Part shown: in pieces, positions 8,673 to 18,304 of the stretch | Numbering within the stretch: the stretch's first letter is position 1 | Layout: each line of letters begins with the position of its first letter | Assembly: GCF_018599185.1 (NCBI RefSeq) | Contig: NZ_JAHFVL010000001.1 | Coordinates: 434,001-498,000 of the forward strand | From: Rhodanobacter sp. LX-99 | GTDB lineage: Bacteria > Pseudomonadota > Gammaproteobacteria > Xanthomonadales > Rhodanobacteraceae | DNA length: 64,000 nucleotides | Direction: 5' to 3' | Notes under the pieces: model-generated | Seen by the model: the letters and a program-made list of their open reading frames with translations, nothing else | Told to the model about the DNA's origin: nothing | The model's database searches: none | Made by a program: the position numbers and the translations under genes

Positions 8673-9443
8673 TCACAGGCGCACCGCTACACCTTGCCCG
8701 TGCAGATACTGCTTGAGTTCGGGAATCGCGATCGCTCCGGAGTGGAACACGCTGGCCGCCAGCGCGCCGTCTACGTCAACCTCGACGAAGGCATCGCGGA
8801 AATGCTGCAGCGTGCCGGCGCCGCCGGAAGCAACCAACGGCACATGGCACACTGCGCGCGCCACCGACAATTGCTCCAGGTCGTAGCCGCGGCGTACGCC
8901 GTCGCTGCCCATGCAGTTCAACACGATCTCACCGGCACCACGCTGCTGCGCCTCGACCATCCAGTCCAGCGTGCGGCGCGGCAGAGCCTGCGTCTTCGCG
9001 GGATCGCCGGTGTACTGGCGCACGCGCCACTCGCCATCGGCATCGCGCAGCGAGTCGATGCCGACCACCACGCATTGCACGCCGAACGCGGCGGCCAGCT
9101 CGTCGATCAACCCGGGCCGCTCCAGCGCCGGCGAGTTCACCGAGATCTTGTCCGCGCCGGCATGCAGCACCGCGCGCGCCTCGTCGACCGAGCGGATGCC
9201 GCCAGCCACGCAGAACGGAATGTCGATCACGCAGGCAACCTTCTCGACCCAGCCGCGATCCACGCTGCGCCCCTCCGGGCTGGCGGTGATGTCGTAGAAC
9301 ACCAGCTCGTCGGCGCCTTCGTCGCGATAACGCAGTGCGAGATCGACGATCTCGCCCATCACCACGTGATCGCGGAAGCGCACGCCCTTGACCACCTTGC
9401 CGTCGCGCACGTCCAGGCAGGGAATGATGCGGCGGCTCAGCAT
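8673..9443 (-). CDS. hisF: Imidazole glycerol phosphate synthase, cyclase subunit
   Basis: TIM-barrel subunit of 256 residues that takes ammonia from HisH and joins it with PRFAR to form imidazole glycerol phosphate and [23 protein letters not shown] carries the catalytic aspartate near residue 11, and [14 protein letters not shown] the second one near residue 130; SGGAG is the phosphate loop. The start at 9443 overlaps the end of hisA by seven bases (ATGCTGA), so translation is probably coupled. Confidence 0.95.
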   Translation of the reverse strand: MLSRRIIPCLDVRDGKVVKGVRFRDHVVMGEIVDLALRYRDEGADELVFYDITASPEGRSVDRGWVEKVACVIDIPFCVAGGIRSVDEARAVLHAGADKISVNSPALERPGLIDELAAAFGVQCVVVGIDSLRDADGEWRVRQYTGDPAKTQALPRRTLDWMVEAQQRGAGEIVLNCMGSDGVRRGYDLEQLSVARAVCHVPLVASGGAGTLQHFRDAFVEVDVDGALAASVFHSGAIAIPELKQYLHGQGVAVRL

Positions 9444-10165
9444 GCCAATGCCTCCTCGACGGTGAAGCGCCCTTCCAGCAGCGCACGGCCGAGGATCACG
9501 CCCTGCGCACCCGCCTCGCGCGCGGCGCGGATGTCGTCCAGCGAGCGCACGCCACCGGACGCCTGCACGGCCAGTGACGGCACCGCGGCGGCGAGGTGGC
9601 GATAGAGATCGAGGTTGAAGCCGGCCAGCATGCCGTCGCGGTCGATGTCGGTGCACAGCAGGTGGCGCGCGCCGCGCGCGGCGTACCACGGCGCCAGTTC
9701 GTCCAGCGTGCGCGCCTCGGTTTCGGTCCAGCCGGCGCTGGGCAAGGCCCAGCGGCCATTGACGCAGCGGGTGTCGAGCGCAAGGATCAAACGTTCGGCA
9801 CCGTATTTGTCCAGCCAGCCGGCGACGAGTTCGGGATCGCGGATCGCCACGCTGCCCAGCACCACACGCTGCACGCCGGCGTCGAACAAACGTTGCAGGT
9901 CCATTTCGTCCCGCACTCCACCGCCGGCCTGGACCTGCATGCCATCTGCCGCGATCGAGCGGATCACCGCGAGATTGTCGAGCCGACCCGAGCGCGCGCC
10001 ATCCAGATCGACCAGGTGCAACCGGCGTGCGCCGGCGTCGGCGTAGCGCCGCGCCAGTTCGCGCGGATCGGCCGCATACGTGGTCTGCTGCGCGTAGTCT
10101 CCCTGCTTCAGGCGCACCACCTGGCCGCCGCGCAGGTCGATCGCGGGGATCGCGTCGAAGTTCAT
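9437..10165 (-). CDS. hisA: ProFAR isomerase
   Basis: Phosphoribosylformimino-AICAR phosphate isomerase, the fourth step of histidine synthesis. A TIM barrel of 242 residues that is a paralogue of HisF. The catalytic aspartate is in [13 protein letters not shown] near residue 10, and the second is in CTDIDRDGM; phosphate loops are AGGGVRD and SGGVRSLDD. It overlaps hisH by four bases at its start and hisF by seven at its end. The separate trpF elsewhere in the window means it need not serve tryptophan synthesis. Confidence 0.95.
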   Translation of the reverse strand: MNFDAIPAIDLRGGQVVRLKQGDYAQQTTYAADPRELARRYADAGARRLHLVDLDGARSGRLDNLAVIRSIAADGMQVQAGGGVRDEMDLQRLFDAGVQRVVLGSVAIRDPELVAGWLDKYGAERLILALDTRCVNGRWALPSAGWTETEARTLDELAPWYAARGARHLLCTDIDRDGMLAGFNLDLYRHLAAAVPSLAVQASGGVRSLDDIRAAREAGAQGVILGRALLEGRFTVEEALAC

Positions 10166-10752
10166 AGTCCGAGGAAATTCCTGAGGAGCCTCGCGCCGAC
10201 GGCAGCGGAGCGCTCGGGATGGAATTGCATGCCGTAGTAGTTGTCGCGTGCGATCACGGCGGAAAATGCCTCGCCATAGTCGCTGCTGGCGAGGGTCCAG
10301 TCGCTCACCGGCACCGCATAGCTGTGCACGAAGTACGCCTGCTCATCGTCGCCCAGCCCGGCCAGCAGGGGATGCGCCTGCTTCGCGCTCAAGCAGTTCC
10401 AGCCCATGTGCGGCACGCGCAGACCGGGAGCTTCGGCGAAGCGGCGCACCGGTACCGGGATCAGCCCGAGGCATTCGGTATCGCCCTCCTCCGAATGCGC
10501 GCACAACAGCTGCATGCCCAGGCAGACACCCAGCACGGGCTGCTTCAGCGAGCGCAGCAGCTCGACCAGGCCCAGCTCGCGCAGCCGTGCCATGCCGGGG
10601 CCGGCAGCGCCCACGCCGGGCAGGATCACCTTGTCGGCGGCGCGGATCGTCGCCGCGTCCGCGGTCAGCGCGGCATCCACGCCCAGCCGCTGCAGCGCGT
10701 AACGCACCGAGCCGATATTGGTACCGCCGGCATCGACCAGGACCACGCTCAT
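10162..10752 (-). CDS. hisH: Imidazole glycerol phosphate synthase, glutaminase subunit
   Basis: Class I glutamine amidotransferase of 196 residues that supplies ammonia to HisF. The catalytic triad is visible: cysteine in [11 protein letters not shown], and histidine and glutamate in [10 protein letters not shown] near the C-terminus. The oxyanion region is in [10 protein letters not shown]. The start at 10752 shares one base with the hisB stop (TGATG), and the stop overlaps the hisA start by ATGA. Confidence 0.95.
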   Translation of the reverse strand: MSVVLVDAGGTNIGSVRYALQRLGVDAALTADAATIRAADKVILPGVGAAGPGMARLRELGLVELLRSLKQPVLGVCLGMQLLCAHSEEGDTECLGLIPVPVRRFAEAPGLRVPHMGWNCLSAKQAHPLLAGLGDDEQAYFVHSYAVPVSDWTLASSDYGEAFSAVIARDNYYGMQFHPERSAAVGARLLRNFLGL

Positions 10753-11819
10753 CACAGCGCGCCCTTGGTGCTGGGCAGTTCGCTGCCCTCGCGGCGGATC
10801 GCCTGGCGCAGCGTGCGCGCGACGACCTTGAAGCAGGCCTCGACCATGTGATGCGCGTTGTCGCCGCGCACGGACAGGTGCAGGTTCGCGCCCAGGCTCT
10901 CGCACAGCGAGCGGAAGAAGTGCGGCACCAGTTCGGTCGGCACCTCGCCCACGCGCTCGCGCGGGAAGCTGCCCTCGAACACGAAGTACGGCCGGCCGGA
11001 CAGGTCCAGCGCCGCGCTGGCCTGCGCTTCGTCCATCGGCAGGGTGAAGCCGTAGCGGCCGATGCCGCGCTTGTCGCCGAGCGCCTGCTTCAAGGCCCCG
11101 CCCAATGCCAGCGCGCAGTCCTCGATGGTGTGGTGCTCGTCGATGCGGATGTCGCCGTCGCATTGCAGCTCCAGCGCGAAGCCGCCGTGCTTGCCGATCT
11201 GCTCCAGCATGTGGTCGAAGAAACCCAGCCCGGTGCGCGCCTTCGGCTCGGCTACCCGGTCCAGATCGACGCTGACCGTGATGCGGGTTTCCCTGGTGTT
11301 GCGTGCCACCGTGGCCGTACGCGGCGCGTCCAATAGCTGGTGCGCCAGCGCCTCCCAGTCGAGCCCGCGCGGCCCCACGCGGAAGCCGCGCACACCAAGA
11401 TTCGCGGCAAACTGCAGGTCGGTCTCGCGATCGCCCACCATGGCCGATGCTGCGCGGCTCCAGCCGTCGTCGGCGAGGTAGTGCCGCAGCATGCCGATGC
11501 CGGGCTTGCGCGTGTCCTTGCCCTCGTGCGGGAAGCTGCGATCGATCAACACCTCGCGGAAGCGAATGCCCTGCGAGTCGAGGATGCGCAGCAGCAGTTC
11601 GTGCGGCCCGGTGAAATCCGGTTCGGGGAAACTGTCGGTGCCCAGGCCATCCTGGTTGGTCACCATCACCAGTTCGTAGCCGGCCGCGACGAAACGCTGC
11701 AACGCGGCGATCACGCCCGGCAGCAGGGCCAGCTTTTCGTAGCTGTCGATCTGCTCGTCGGCCGGCTCCTCGATCAGGCAGCCGTCGCGGTCGACGAAAA
11801 GCAGCTTGCGACTGTTCAT
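10752..11819 (-). CDS. hisB: Bifunctional histidinol-phosphatase / imidazoleglycerol-phosphate dehydratase
   Basis: Fused enzyme of 355 residues for the sixth and eighth steps of histidine synthesis. The HAD phosphatase domain (about residues 1-165) has [12 protein letters not shown] as motif I and [11 protein letters not shown] near its end. The dehydratase domain follows, with [23 protein letters not shown] and [12 protein letters not shown] as the metal-binding histidine motifs. The fusion is typical of gammaproteobacteria. The start overlaps the hisC stop by four bases. Confidence 0.95.
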   Translation of the reverse strand: MNSRKLLFVDRDGCLIEEPADEQIDSYEKLALLPGVIAALQRFVAAGYELVMVTNQDGLGTDSFPEPDFTGPHELLLRILDSQGIRFREVLIDRSFPHEGKDTRKPGIGMLRHYLADDGWSRAASAMVGDRETDLQFAANLGVRGFRVGPRGLDWEALAHQLLDAPRTATVARNTRETRITVSVDLDRVAEPKARTGLGFFDHMLEQIGKHGGFALELQCDGDIRIDEHHTIEDCALALGGALKQALGDKRGIGRYGFTLPMDEAQASAALDLSGRPYFVFEGSFPRERVGEVPTELVPHFFRSLCESLGANLHLSVRGDNAHHMVEACFKVVARTLRQAIRREGSELPSTKGAL

Positions 11820-12946
11820 GCCGGTCCCTCGGCAAGATCCCGGCCATCCATGGCCGGACTCTTCAGAAGAGCCGCTCCATCGGCGACGCCTTGACCGGAA
11901 GCCAGCACAGCCAGCACCCGATCATTCTCCGCGGGAGTGCCGATGGTGATGCGCAGCGCATCGCCGAGGTTCGGATAGCGACGCACGTCGCGCACCACGA
12001 TGCCGGCCGCGAGCAGACGCTGGTAAGCGGCGCCGGCGTCATCGAAGCGCACGGCGAGAAAGTTCGCCTGCGACGGCAACACCTCGCGCACGCCGGGCAA
12101 CCGGCGCAGCTCGGCCTGCATCCGCGCGCGCTGTTCGCGCACGATGGCGACATGCCCTCGTGCATTCGCCTGGCCCCAGCCGGACAACGCCAACAACGCG
12201 GCGTCCACACACGGCAACGGCAACGGATACGGCGCCATGATCCGGCGCAACAGCGCGATCACCTCGGCATTCGCCAGCAAACTGCCGACGCGTGCGCCGG
12301 CCAGCGCCCAGGCCTTGGACAAGGTGCGCAACACGGCTAGGTTGTCATAGCGGCCGATCAGGTCCGCCACGCTGCCCGCGTCGCCGAACTCCGCGTAGGC
12401 CTCGTCCACCACCAGCAAGGCGCGACCGCTCAGCGCCTGCGCCAGCCGCTCGACCACGGCGCGCGGCACCGGCTGCCCGGTGGGATTGTTCGGCGTGCAG
12501 ATGAAGACCAGCTTCACTGCCGGGCTCACGGCGGCCAGTACGGCATCCGCGTCCAGGCTGAAACCCGCCTCCAGCGGCACCTCGACGATGCCCGCATCCT
12601 GCACCCGGGCGCATACCGCGTACATGCCGAACGTCGGCGGCTGGATCAGGATCGCGTCGCGGCCGGCGCGGCAGAACGCGCGCACCAGCAGGTCGATCGC
12701 CTCGTCGCTGCCGCGGCCAACCAGCAGCTGTTCGCGCCGCACGCCATAGAGCGCCGCCAGCGCATCGACCAGGGCGGCAGGCTGCGGCTCGGGATAGCGG
12801 TTGCAGCCAAGGTTGTGGTCGCCCATCGGCGCCCACGCCGATTCGTTCGCGTTGAGCAGGACTTCGCCGCCGCTGGCTTCCATCCGCGCCGATGAGTACG
12901 GCTGCATCGCGCGGATCTCCGGCCGCGCCAGGTCGAGTACGCTCAT
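11816..12946 (-). CDS. hisC: Histidinol-phosphate aminotransferase
   Basis: PLP-dependent class II aminotransferase of 376 residues that converts imidazole acetol phosphate to histidinol phosphate. [11 protein letters not shown] near the N-terminus, CTPNNPTGQ in the middle and the PLP lysine in [15 protein letters not shown] are the family landmarks; [10 protein letters not shown] carries the PLP-contacting aspartate and tyrosine. The ATG at 12946 overlaps the hisD stop by four bases, which fixes the start inside a much longer open frame. Confidence 0.95.
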   Translation of the reverse strand: MSVLDLARPEIRAMQPYSSARMEASGGEVLLNANESAWAPMGDHNLGCNRYPEPQPAALVDALAALYGVRREQLLVGRGSDEAIDLLVRAFCRAGRDAILIQPPTFGMYAVCARVQDAGIVEVPLEAGFSLDADAVLAAVSPAVKLVFICTPNNPTGQPVPRAVVERLAQALSGRALLVVDEAYAEFGDAGSVADLIGRYDNLAVLRTLSKAWALAGARVGSLLANAEVIALLRRIMAPYPLPLPCVDAALLALSGWGQANARGHVAIVREQRARMQAELRRLPGVREVLPSQANFLAVRFDDAGAAYQRLLAAGIVVRDVRRYPNLGDALRITIGTPAENDRVLAVLASGQGVADGAALLKSPAMDGRDLAEGPA

Positions 12947-14241
12947 GCCAATGCCTCCAGGCGCAAGGTCACCGCGCGGCGGTGCGCCTCCAGTTGTTCG
13001 GCCGCCGCCAGCGTCGCCGTGCACGGGCCGATGCTGCGCAAGCCTTCTTCGCTGACTTCCTGCACGCTGATCTGCTTCTGGTAGCTGGCCACCGACACGC
13101 CGCTGTAGCTGCGCGCGTAGCCGTAGGTCGGCAGCACATGGTTGCTGCCGCTGCAATAGTCGCCCACCGATTCGGGCGTCCACTGGCCGAGGAAGATCGA
13201 GCCGGCGCTGTCGATGCCGTCGAGCAAGGCGCGCGGCGCGGCCACCTGCAGGATCAGGTGCTCGGGCGCGTAGCGGTTGCTCACCTCGACCGCCTGCGCC
13301 AGCGAGTCGACGCCGATCAACCGGCTCTGCGCCAGCGCCTGGCGGGCGATCGCGCCGCGCGGCAATTCGGCGCATTGGCGCTCGACCTCGGCGGCTGCCT
13401 TGTCCAGCAGGTCGGCGGACGGGCTCAGCAGGATCACCTGCGAATCCGGCCCGTGCTCGGCCTGAGACAGCAGGTCGGCGGCGACGAACACCGGGTTCGC
13501 GCCGGCATCGGCGATCACCAGCACTTCCGACGGGCCGGCCGGCATGTCGATCGCGGCGCCGTCCGGGTCGGACGACACCTGCAGCTTCGCTTCGGTGACC
13601 CAGGCGTTGCCGGGGCCGAACAGCTTGTCGCACTTCGGCACGCTGGCGCTGCCGTAAGCCATCGCGGCGATCGCCTGCGCGCCGCCCAGCTTGAACACTT
13701 TGTGCACGCCGGTGAGGCGCGCGGCATACAACACCGCCTCGTCGCAACGGCCATCCGCGCGCGCCGGCGAGCACAACACCACCTCGCGGCAACCGGCGAC
13801 ATGCGCCGGCACGCCCAGCATCAAGGCGGTCGACGGCAGCGGCGCACTGCCGGCCGGCACGTACAGGCCGACCCGGCTGACCGGACGCAGCATGCGCTCC
13901 ACCCGCACGCCGGGCGCGGTATCCACCGCCACCGGCTGCGGCGCCGCCGCGCGATGGAACAACTCGATGCGCGCGGCCGCTTCTCGGATCGCCGCCTTCA
14001 GGGCCGGATCGAGAAAGGCCTCGGCCGCGGCGAACTCGGCCTCATCCACCGCGATCGTGTCCAGTGTGCAGCGGTCGTATTTTGCGCTGAGCTCACGCAA
14101 TGCCGTGTCGCCGTGCTCGCGCACGGCAGCGATGATCCGCTCGACACCGCGGCGCAGTTCATCCGCGCGCGACTGCGCGGGCCGCGCCAGCGCATCGCGG
14201 CGTGCCGCTTCATCCAGTGCGTTCCAGTCCAGACGTTTCAT
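12943..14241 (-). CDS. hisD: Histidinol dehydrogenase
   Basis: Zinc enzyme of 432 residues that oxidises histidinol to histidine in two NAD-dependent steps. The family motifs are [40 protein letters not shown] and the zinc/catalytic region [10 protein letters not shown]; the C-terminal [11 protein letters not shown] is also typical. It follows hisG with a 13-bp gap and overlaps hisC by four bases. Confidence 0.96.
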   Translation of the reverse strand: MKRLDWNALDEAARRDALARPAQSRADELRRGVERIIAAVREHGDTALRELSAKYDRCTLDTIAVDEAEFAAAEAFLDPALKAAIREAAARIELFHRAAAPQPVAVDTAPGVRVERMLRPVSRVGLYVPAGSAPLPSTALMLGVPAHVAGCREVVLCSPARADGRCDEAVLYAARLTGVHKVFKLGGAQAIAAMAYGSASVPKCDKLFGPGNAWVTEAKLQVSSDPDGAAIDMPAGPSEVLVIADAGANPVFVAADLLSQAEHGPDSQVILLSPSADLLDKAAAEVERQCAELPRGAIARQALAQSRLIGVDSLAQAVEVSNRYAPEHLILQVAAPRALLDGIDSAGSIFLGQWTPESVGDYCSGSNHVLPTYGYARSYSGVSVASYQKQISVQEVSEEGLRSIGPCTATLAAAEQLEAHRRAVTLRLEALA

Positions 14242-14254
14242 GCGAGCCAGTTCT

Positions 14255-15148
14255 TCATGCGAGCATTTTCTCCACCGGCAGCACGAACATCTCGCGCGCG
14301 CCGGCCCTCTTGATTTCTTCCAGTTGCCGCCAGCTCACTTCGCCGGCGCACAACGCTTGCAGCATCAGCTGGTCTGGCTGGCCGGCGACCGGCAGCAGGG
14401 TCGGCTGCGGGCCGCCCGGCAACAACCGGGTGACCGCTTCCAGCGTGTGGCGCGAGGTCTGCAACAGCAACAGGCGCGATTCACGCACCTGGATCACCCC
14501 GTCCAGTCGCTTCAGCAGCAACTCCAGCAGGTCGCCGCGCTCGTCTGCCGGCAAGGCCAGCGGCCCGGCCAGTACGGCCTCGCTCTGCAACAGCACGTCG
14601 GTCTCGCGCAACTGGTTCGCCACCAGGGTGCCGCCGCTCTGCACCAGGTCGCAGATCGCATCGGCGGTGCCCAGCTTCGGCGCAATCTCGACCGAACCGG
14701 CCAGGGTCACCACGCCGGCGTCGATCCCCTGCGTGCGCAGCCATTCGCCGAGCAGGCCCGGATACGAAGTGGCGATGCGCCGGCCCTGCAGTTGTTGCGG
14801 CCCCTGGTAGTCCAGTTCCTGCGGTACCGCGATCGACAACCGGCAGCGTCCAAAGCCGAGCGGGCGCAGTTCGCTGAGCGGTTCGGCATCGCGCCCCGTG
14901 GTGAGCTGGAACTCGCTCAGCACGTTGCGCCCGACGATGCCGAGGTCGCACACGCCCTGCGCGATCAGGCCGGGAATATCGTCGTCGCGCACCAGCAGCA
15001 GGTCGACCGGTTCGCCCTCGCCGAAGCAGAACAGCTTGTCGCGGCTTTGCCGGAAGGTGAGCCCGCAACGGGTCAGCAGCTCCAGCGCCGGCTCGGTCAG
15101 CCGGCCGGACTTCTGCATCGCGATGCGCAAGCGGTCGCGCGTTTTCAT
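14255..15148 (-). CDS. hisG: ATP phosphoribosyltransferase (long form)
   Basis: Catalyses the first and rate-limiting step of histidine synthesis, joining ATP and PRPP. The 297-residue length and a C-terminal domain after about residue 220 mark the long HisG type, which carries a histidine-sensing regulatory domain and does not need His[14 protein letters not shown] opens the catalytic part; the segment around residue 170 ([21 protein letters not shown]) is the PRPP-binding region. The start overlaps the yerC stop by ATGA, linking it to the regulator. Confidence 0.94.
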   Translation of the reverse strand: MKTRDRLRIAMQKSGRLTEPALELLTRCGLTFRQSRDKLFCFGEGEPVDLLLVRDDDIPGLIAQGVCDLGIVGRNVLSEFQLTTGRDAEPLSELRPLGFGRCRLSIAVPQELDYQGPQQLQGRRIATSYPGLLGEWLRTQGIDAGVVTLAGSVEIAPKLGTADAICDLVQSGGTLVANQLRETDVLLQSEAVLAGPLALPADERGDLLELLLKRLDGVIQVRESRLLLLQTSRHTLEAVTRLLPGGPQPTLLPVAGQPDQLMLQALCAGEVSWRQLEEIKRAGAREMFVLPVEKMLA

Positions 15149-15483
15149 GCCTTCGCCTTTTTCGCTGCCTGCGACTGTCGCCGCGCAGCGCGGGCCGCGG
15201 CCGCCAGATAGCCGCCGCTGCCCTGGTTGAGGTAGCGCGCCACCCGTCCGATCGTGGTGATGCTGACTGCGGTGCGCTCGTGGATCTCGCGGTACGACAC
15301 GCCTTCCAGCAGGTACGGAACCACCCGCCAGCGATCCACCAGCACCTCAAGCTCGGCCGGCGTGCACAGGTCGCTCAGGAAGGCGCCCATCTCCCCGCTG
15401 TTCTTCAACGACAGCAGCGCCTCGTAAAGGCTCTGCTCGGCGGATTCGGCGGGGGTTTCCGGATCGAGCGATCGACGTTTCAT
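15145..15483 (-). CDS. YerC/YecD-family TrpR-like DNA-binding protein
   Basis: A 112-residue helical protein of the Trp-repressor superfamily; family members are found at the head of his operons in this group. The TrpR-type helix-turn-helix lies around residues 62-88 (SYREIHERTAVSITTIGRVARYL). The C-terminal 25 residues are rich in lysine and alanine. It is the first gene of the his operon and overlaps hisG by four bases. A regulator of the operon, possibly of itself, is the natural reading. The start has no clear ribosome-binding site, so translation may depend on a very short leader. Confidence 0.85.
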   Translation of the reverse strand: MKRRSLDPETPAESAEQSLYEALLSLKNSGEMGAFLSDLCTPAELEVLVDRWRVVPYLLEGVSYREIHERTAVSITTIGRVARYLNQGSGGYLAAAARAARRQSQAAKKAKA

Positions 15484-15486
15484 AAT

Positions 15487-15543
15487 GTACTAACGCATTA
15501 ACACAGTGGTGCGCATCATACACGGCATGCGGCACCGCGGCAA
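15487..15543 (-). promoter_or_regulatory. his operon promoter with TrpR-like imperfect palindrome
   Basis: On the minus strand TTGCCG (15538-15543) and TATGAT (15515-15520) are 17 bp apart, a good sigma70 promoter. Just downstream, at 15487-15504, lies GTACTAACGCATTAACAC, an imperfect palindrome whose GTACTA half matches the Trp-operator half-site. It would cover the transcription start and the leader before the ATG at 15483. A YerC operator is inferred from this position. Confidence 0.5.
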
Positions 15544-15634
15544 ACCCGTTTTTCGCCGGTATCAATCCGGGTTCAGCGGCGGTTGTCCGAAGCGCCTAGC
15601 ACAGCTTCGACAGCCTCCCCTCTCCAAAAACAAA

Positions 15635-15656
15635 GACCCCCGCCGAAGCGGGGGTC
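15635..15656 (-). terminator. Rho-independent terminator downstream of the bTHX gene
   Basis: The stem GACCCCCGC/GCGGGGGTC closes a CGAA (minus strand TTCG) tetraloop, and on the minus strand is followed by TTTGTTTTT. It lies 30 bp after the stop codon of the bTHX gene. Confidence 0.85.
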
Positions 15657-15685
15657 GTGCGAACCTGGTGCAGGCCGGAGTCGGC

Positions 15686-15847
15686 TCAGGCCGACTTCTT
15701 CTTCGGCGCGGCCTTCTTGGCGGCAGCCGGCTTGGTCACGGTCGGCTTGGCGCCCACCACGGCCGGCAGCACGCCGTGCGCACGGGTATTGCCGTAGCTG
15801 CCGCGATAGGTCTTGCCGCGACGGGTCTTGCGATCGCCCTTACCCAT
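15686..15847 (-). CDS. 30S ribosomal protein bTHX
   Basis: A very basic 53-residue protein beginning MGKGDRKTRRGKTYRGSYGN, the conserved start of the bTHX family, which sits at the head of the 30S subunit. After a short linker, the tail is an alanine/lysine/proline-rich extension ending KKAAPKKKSA. An AAGGAG ribosome-binding site precedes the ATG, and a strong terminator follows the stop. The gene is monocistronic and short enough to be missed by gene finders with a length cut-off. Confidence 0.9.
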   Translation of the reverse strand: MGKGDRKTRRGKTYRGSYGNTRAHGVLPAVVGAKPTVTKPAAAKKAAPKKKSA

Positions 15848-15914
15848 GGGGAACTCCTTGATTTATTGGATGAACGGCCTGCCATCATAGCAGTGTCGGA
15901 GCCGTGCGGGATAG

Positions 15915-16865
15915 TCAGGGCTGGCCGTGCCCGGCGCAGTCCCCGCCGGCATCGAGACACTTGCCGGGGTCGATCTGCACGGTCACATGCTGGATCCCGA
16001 AGCGCTCCAGCAACATTCGCTTGATCGCCTGCAAGGCCCGCGCGCCGTCGGCATGCTCATCCAGTTCGGCATGCACGGTGGCCATGCGCGAACCCGACGC
16101 CAGTTGCCACACGTGCAGGTGGTGAATGTCGCGGATGGCGGGATCGGCCGTGCGCAGCGACGCCTCCACCAGTGCGCTGTCCATGCCGTCGGGCACGCCT
16201 TCCAGCAGGATGTGCGCGGACATCCGCAACAAGCGCCATGCGCTGCCCAGGATCAGCAGCGAGACCAGCAGCGACAGCACCGGATCGGCCCACAGCCAGC
16301 CGAGCCAGCGGATCGCCAGCGCCGCCAGCACCGCCGCCAGCGAACCGAGCAGGTCGCCCAGCACATGCAGGCTGGCGCCGGCCAGGTTGACGTCGTCGTG
16401 CGCATGCCCGTGCAGGGTGCGCAGCACCAGCGCATTCACCAGCAACCCCGCGACCGCCACGGCCAGCATCATCCCGGACAGGATCTCCCCGGGGTGCAGC
16501 AGCCGCACGACGGCCTCGTAGACGATCCAGCCGACCAGCACGAACTGGCCCATTGCATTGACGAAACCCGCCAGCACTTCCATCCGGCCATAGCCGTAAC
16601 TGCGCCGCGCATCGGCCGGCCTGGTTGCCACCCACGCGCCGACCACCGCCAGCAGCAGGGCCAGCGCATCGACCATCATGTGGCCGGCATCGGCCAGCAA
16701 GGCCAGCGAGCCGGACCACGCGCCGCCAACCACCTCGACCATCATCATCACGGCGGTCAAGACGAAAGCAAACAGCAGCTTGCGACTGCGCCCGCCGGAT
16801 GCAAGGGCGTGGCCATGCGCATGGTCGTGTGCGTGGTCGTGCAAGTGGGCGTGGGGCGTGCTCAT
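15915..16865 (-). CDS. Cation diffusion facilitator, zinc exporter (ZitB/CzcD-like)
   Basis: Inner-membrane exporter of 316 residues that would expel zinc or a similar divalent metal against protons. The N-terminus is histidine-rich (HAHLHDHAHDHAHGHA). Six membrane helices follow, with HMMVD in helix 2 and LHVLGD in helix 5 holding the zinc-site histidine/aspartate residues. A cytoplasmic domain covers about residues 215-316. It lies 45 bp downstream of the MerC-like gene and near a Zur regulator, so a role in zinc balance is likely. Confidence 0.9.
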   Translation of the reverse strand: MSTPHAHLHDHAHDHAHGHALASGGRSRKLLFAFVLTAVMMMVEVVGGAWSGSLALLADAGHMMVDALALLLAVVGAWVATRPADARRSYGYGRMEVLAGFVNAMGQFVLVGWIVYEAVVRLLHPGEILSGMMLAVAVAGLLVNALVLRTLHGHAHDDVNLAGASLHVLGDLLGSLAAVLAALAIRWLGWLWADPVLSLLVSLLILGSAWRLLRMSAHILLEGVPDGMDSALVEASLRTADPAIRDIHHLHVWQLASGSRMATVHAELDEHADGARALQAIKRMLLERFGIQHVTVQIDPGKCLDAGGDCAGHGQP

Positions 16866-16910
16866 GCGTGCATGCTAGGAACGGCCGCCGCCGTTACACA
16901 ATCACCACGT

Positions 16911-17345
16911 TCAGTGCGCGCACTGCGGGCCATGCACGTGGGCGTCGCCGTTGCGGCTGTCCAGTCGCAGGTTGACGAAATGCGCGGCGGCCAGCAGCAG
17001 GCCGCCGCAGGTCACCAGCACGCTGTGCAGGATCAGCAAGGAGCCATCGATGTAGATGACGCCGAGCAGCAGCAGGGCCAGCGCCGGCGCGGCCAGCCGC
17101 AATGGCAGCGACTGCCGGTGCCGGCGATAACCGCGGACCAGCACGAACGAGGCCAGCACGCAGGCACACAGCACGAAAACACGCTCGAAGCGGTGGTCGG
17201 CCAGGAATTCCAGGCCCAGCAGCGGCAGCAGCGCGAGCACGAAGGGCAACAGCGCGCAGTGGATCGCGCACAGGAAAGAAGCCATCGCGCCAACGCGATC
17301 GGCGGCATGCCACCAACGGGATTTGTTCGCCTGCTCGGAATCCAT
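16911..17345 (-). CDS. MerC-domain membrane protein
   Basis: A 144-residue inner-membrane protein with about four helices. The first helix contains the metal-binding pair of the MerC family in FLCAIHCALLPF. The C-terminal tail is histidine-rich (DAHVHGPQCAH). MerC proteins move mercury into cells, but chromosomal relatives beside Zur-type regulators are more likely involved in zinc. A Zur-type box lies 50 bp upstream, and the CDF exporter follows. The metal is therefore inferred from context. Confidence 0.78.
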   Translation of the reverse strand: MDSEQANKSRWWHAADRVGAMASFLCAIHCALLPFVLALLPLLGLEFLADHRFERVFVLCACVLASFVLVRGYRRHRQSLPLRLAAPALALLLLGVIYIDGSLLILHSVLVTCGGLLLAAAHFVNLRLDSRNGDAHVHGPQCAH

Positions 17346-17397
17346 CGACCTGCCCCGGCGTCGCCAGACGTGGCGACTCTATATCCGGCCGACGATA

Positions 17398-17412
17398 TGT
17401 TACTTTATAACA
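17398..17412. promoter_or_regulatory. Zur-type operator upstream of the MerC-like gene
   Basis: TGTTACTTTATAACA is an inverted repeat with TGTTA and TAACA arms and an AT-rich centre, close to the gammaproteobacterial Zur consensus. It is flanked by further dyad bases (GATA...TATC). It lies between zur and the MerC-like gene, about 50 bp before the latter's start, where it would overlap the promoter. Confidence 0.65.
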
Positions 17413-17443
17413 CTATCGACCGCCATACCCGGGGAACCCGGGC

Positions 17444-17959
17444 TCAGGCCTTGCGGCAGTTCCTGCAGGTGCCGTGCACTTCCAGGGTTTGCGCCTGCGG
17501 ACGGAAGCCGAGTGCCTTGGCCTGTGCCTCGATCAGCTCGGCAACCCGCTCGTCGCAGACTTCCTGGGCACTGGAGCAGATGTCGCAGATCAGGAACGGT
17601 ACCTGGTGCGCTTCGGCCGGGTGGTGGCAGGAGACGAACGCATTGATCGATTCCAGCTTGTGGATGAAGCCGTTCTCGAGCAGGAAGTCGAGCGCGCGGT
17701 AGACCGTCGGCGGCGCGGCGTTGCCGTGCTTCTCGCGCAGCTGGTCAAGCAGGTCGTAGGCCTTGACCGGCTTGTGCGCGGTCGCGACCAGTTCGAGCAC
17801 TTCCTTGCGCAGCGGGGTCAGGCGCAAGCCGCGCTCCTCGCTGGCATGCTCCACCGCACGCACGAACCCCTTCGCATCCTCATGATGATGATGCGGATGG
17901 TGCGCGTGCGGGTTGTGGGCGACTTCATGGCTCACGCGTTTCACCTCAAGACGGATCAT
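17444..17959 (-). CDS. zur: Fur-family zinc uptake regulator
   Basis: A Fur-fold DNA-binding repressor of 171 residues. It has an unusual histidine-rich N-terminal arm (HNPHAHHPHHHHED, residues about 15-28). The winged-helix region is at about 35-100 (TPLRKEVLELVATAHKPVKAYDLLDQL...PPTVYRALDFLLENG), and the structural zinc pairs are CDIC and CRNC near the C-terminus. The assignment to Zur rather than Fur rests on the neighbouring MerC-like and CDF genes and the Zur-type box. The start at 17959 has only a weak ribosome-binding site, so one of the GTG codons downstream is possible. Confidence 0.85.
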   Translation of the reverse strand: MIRLEVKRVSHEVAHNPHAHHPHHHHEDAKGFVRAVEHASEERGLRLTPLRKEVLELVATAHKPVKAYDLLDQLREKHGNAAPPTVYRALDFLLENGFIHKLESINAFVSCHHPAEAHQVPFLICDICSSAQEVCDERVAELIEAQAKALGFRPQAQTLEVHGTCRNCRKA

Positions 17960-17990
17960 ACACTGGCAACCGCATCACTCCAGACAAGGC

Positions 17991-18269
17991 TCAGCGCCGC
18001 AGTGGCGGCGGCTGCGGGTGCGGCGCGGGGCGGGGCCTGGACAGGATCACGATCCAGCCGATCGGCCCCAGCACCCACGCCCATACGATGCCCTCGAACA
18101 GGCGGCCGCGCCACCAGCCGAGCAGCGCGCCCACCGCGACGAACAGCAGGCTCCACCAGAACATGGCTGCCCACGGCAGCATATTCAACAGGTTGAAGAA
18201 GATGTGCCAGAACGCACCCGGTGCGTCGGGGTCGACGCCCTGGGTGGCCCTGGCCAGCAGTTCGTCCAC
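17991..18269 (-). CDS. Small inner-membrane protein of unknown function
   Basis: A 92-residue protein with two predicted membrane helices (about residues 20-50 and 62-78) and a proline- and arginine-rich C-terminus. It starts at a GTG. It lies between gltX (35 bp) and zur (31 bp) on the same strand, so it may share a transcript with them. I do not recognise a family. Confidence 0.6.
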   Translation of the reverse strand: MDELLARATQGVDPDAPGAFWHIFFNLLNMLPWAAMFWWSLLFVAVGALLGWWRGRLFEGIVWAWVLGPIGWIVILSRPRPAPHPQPPPLRR

Positions 18270-18304
18270 GGCGGGTTCAGCGCGTCATCGACATGGCGGG
18301 AAGC

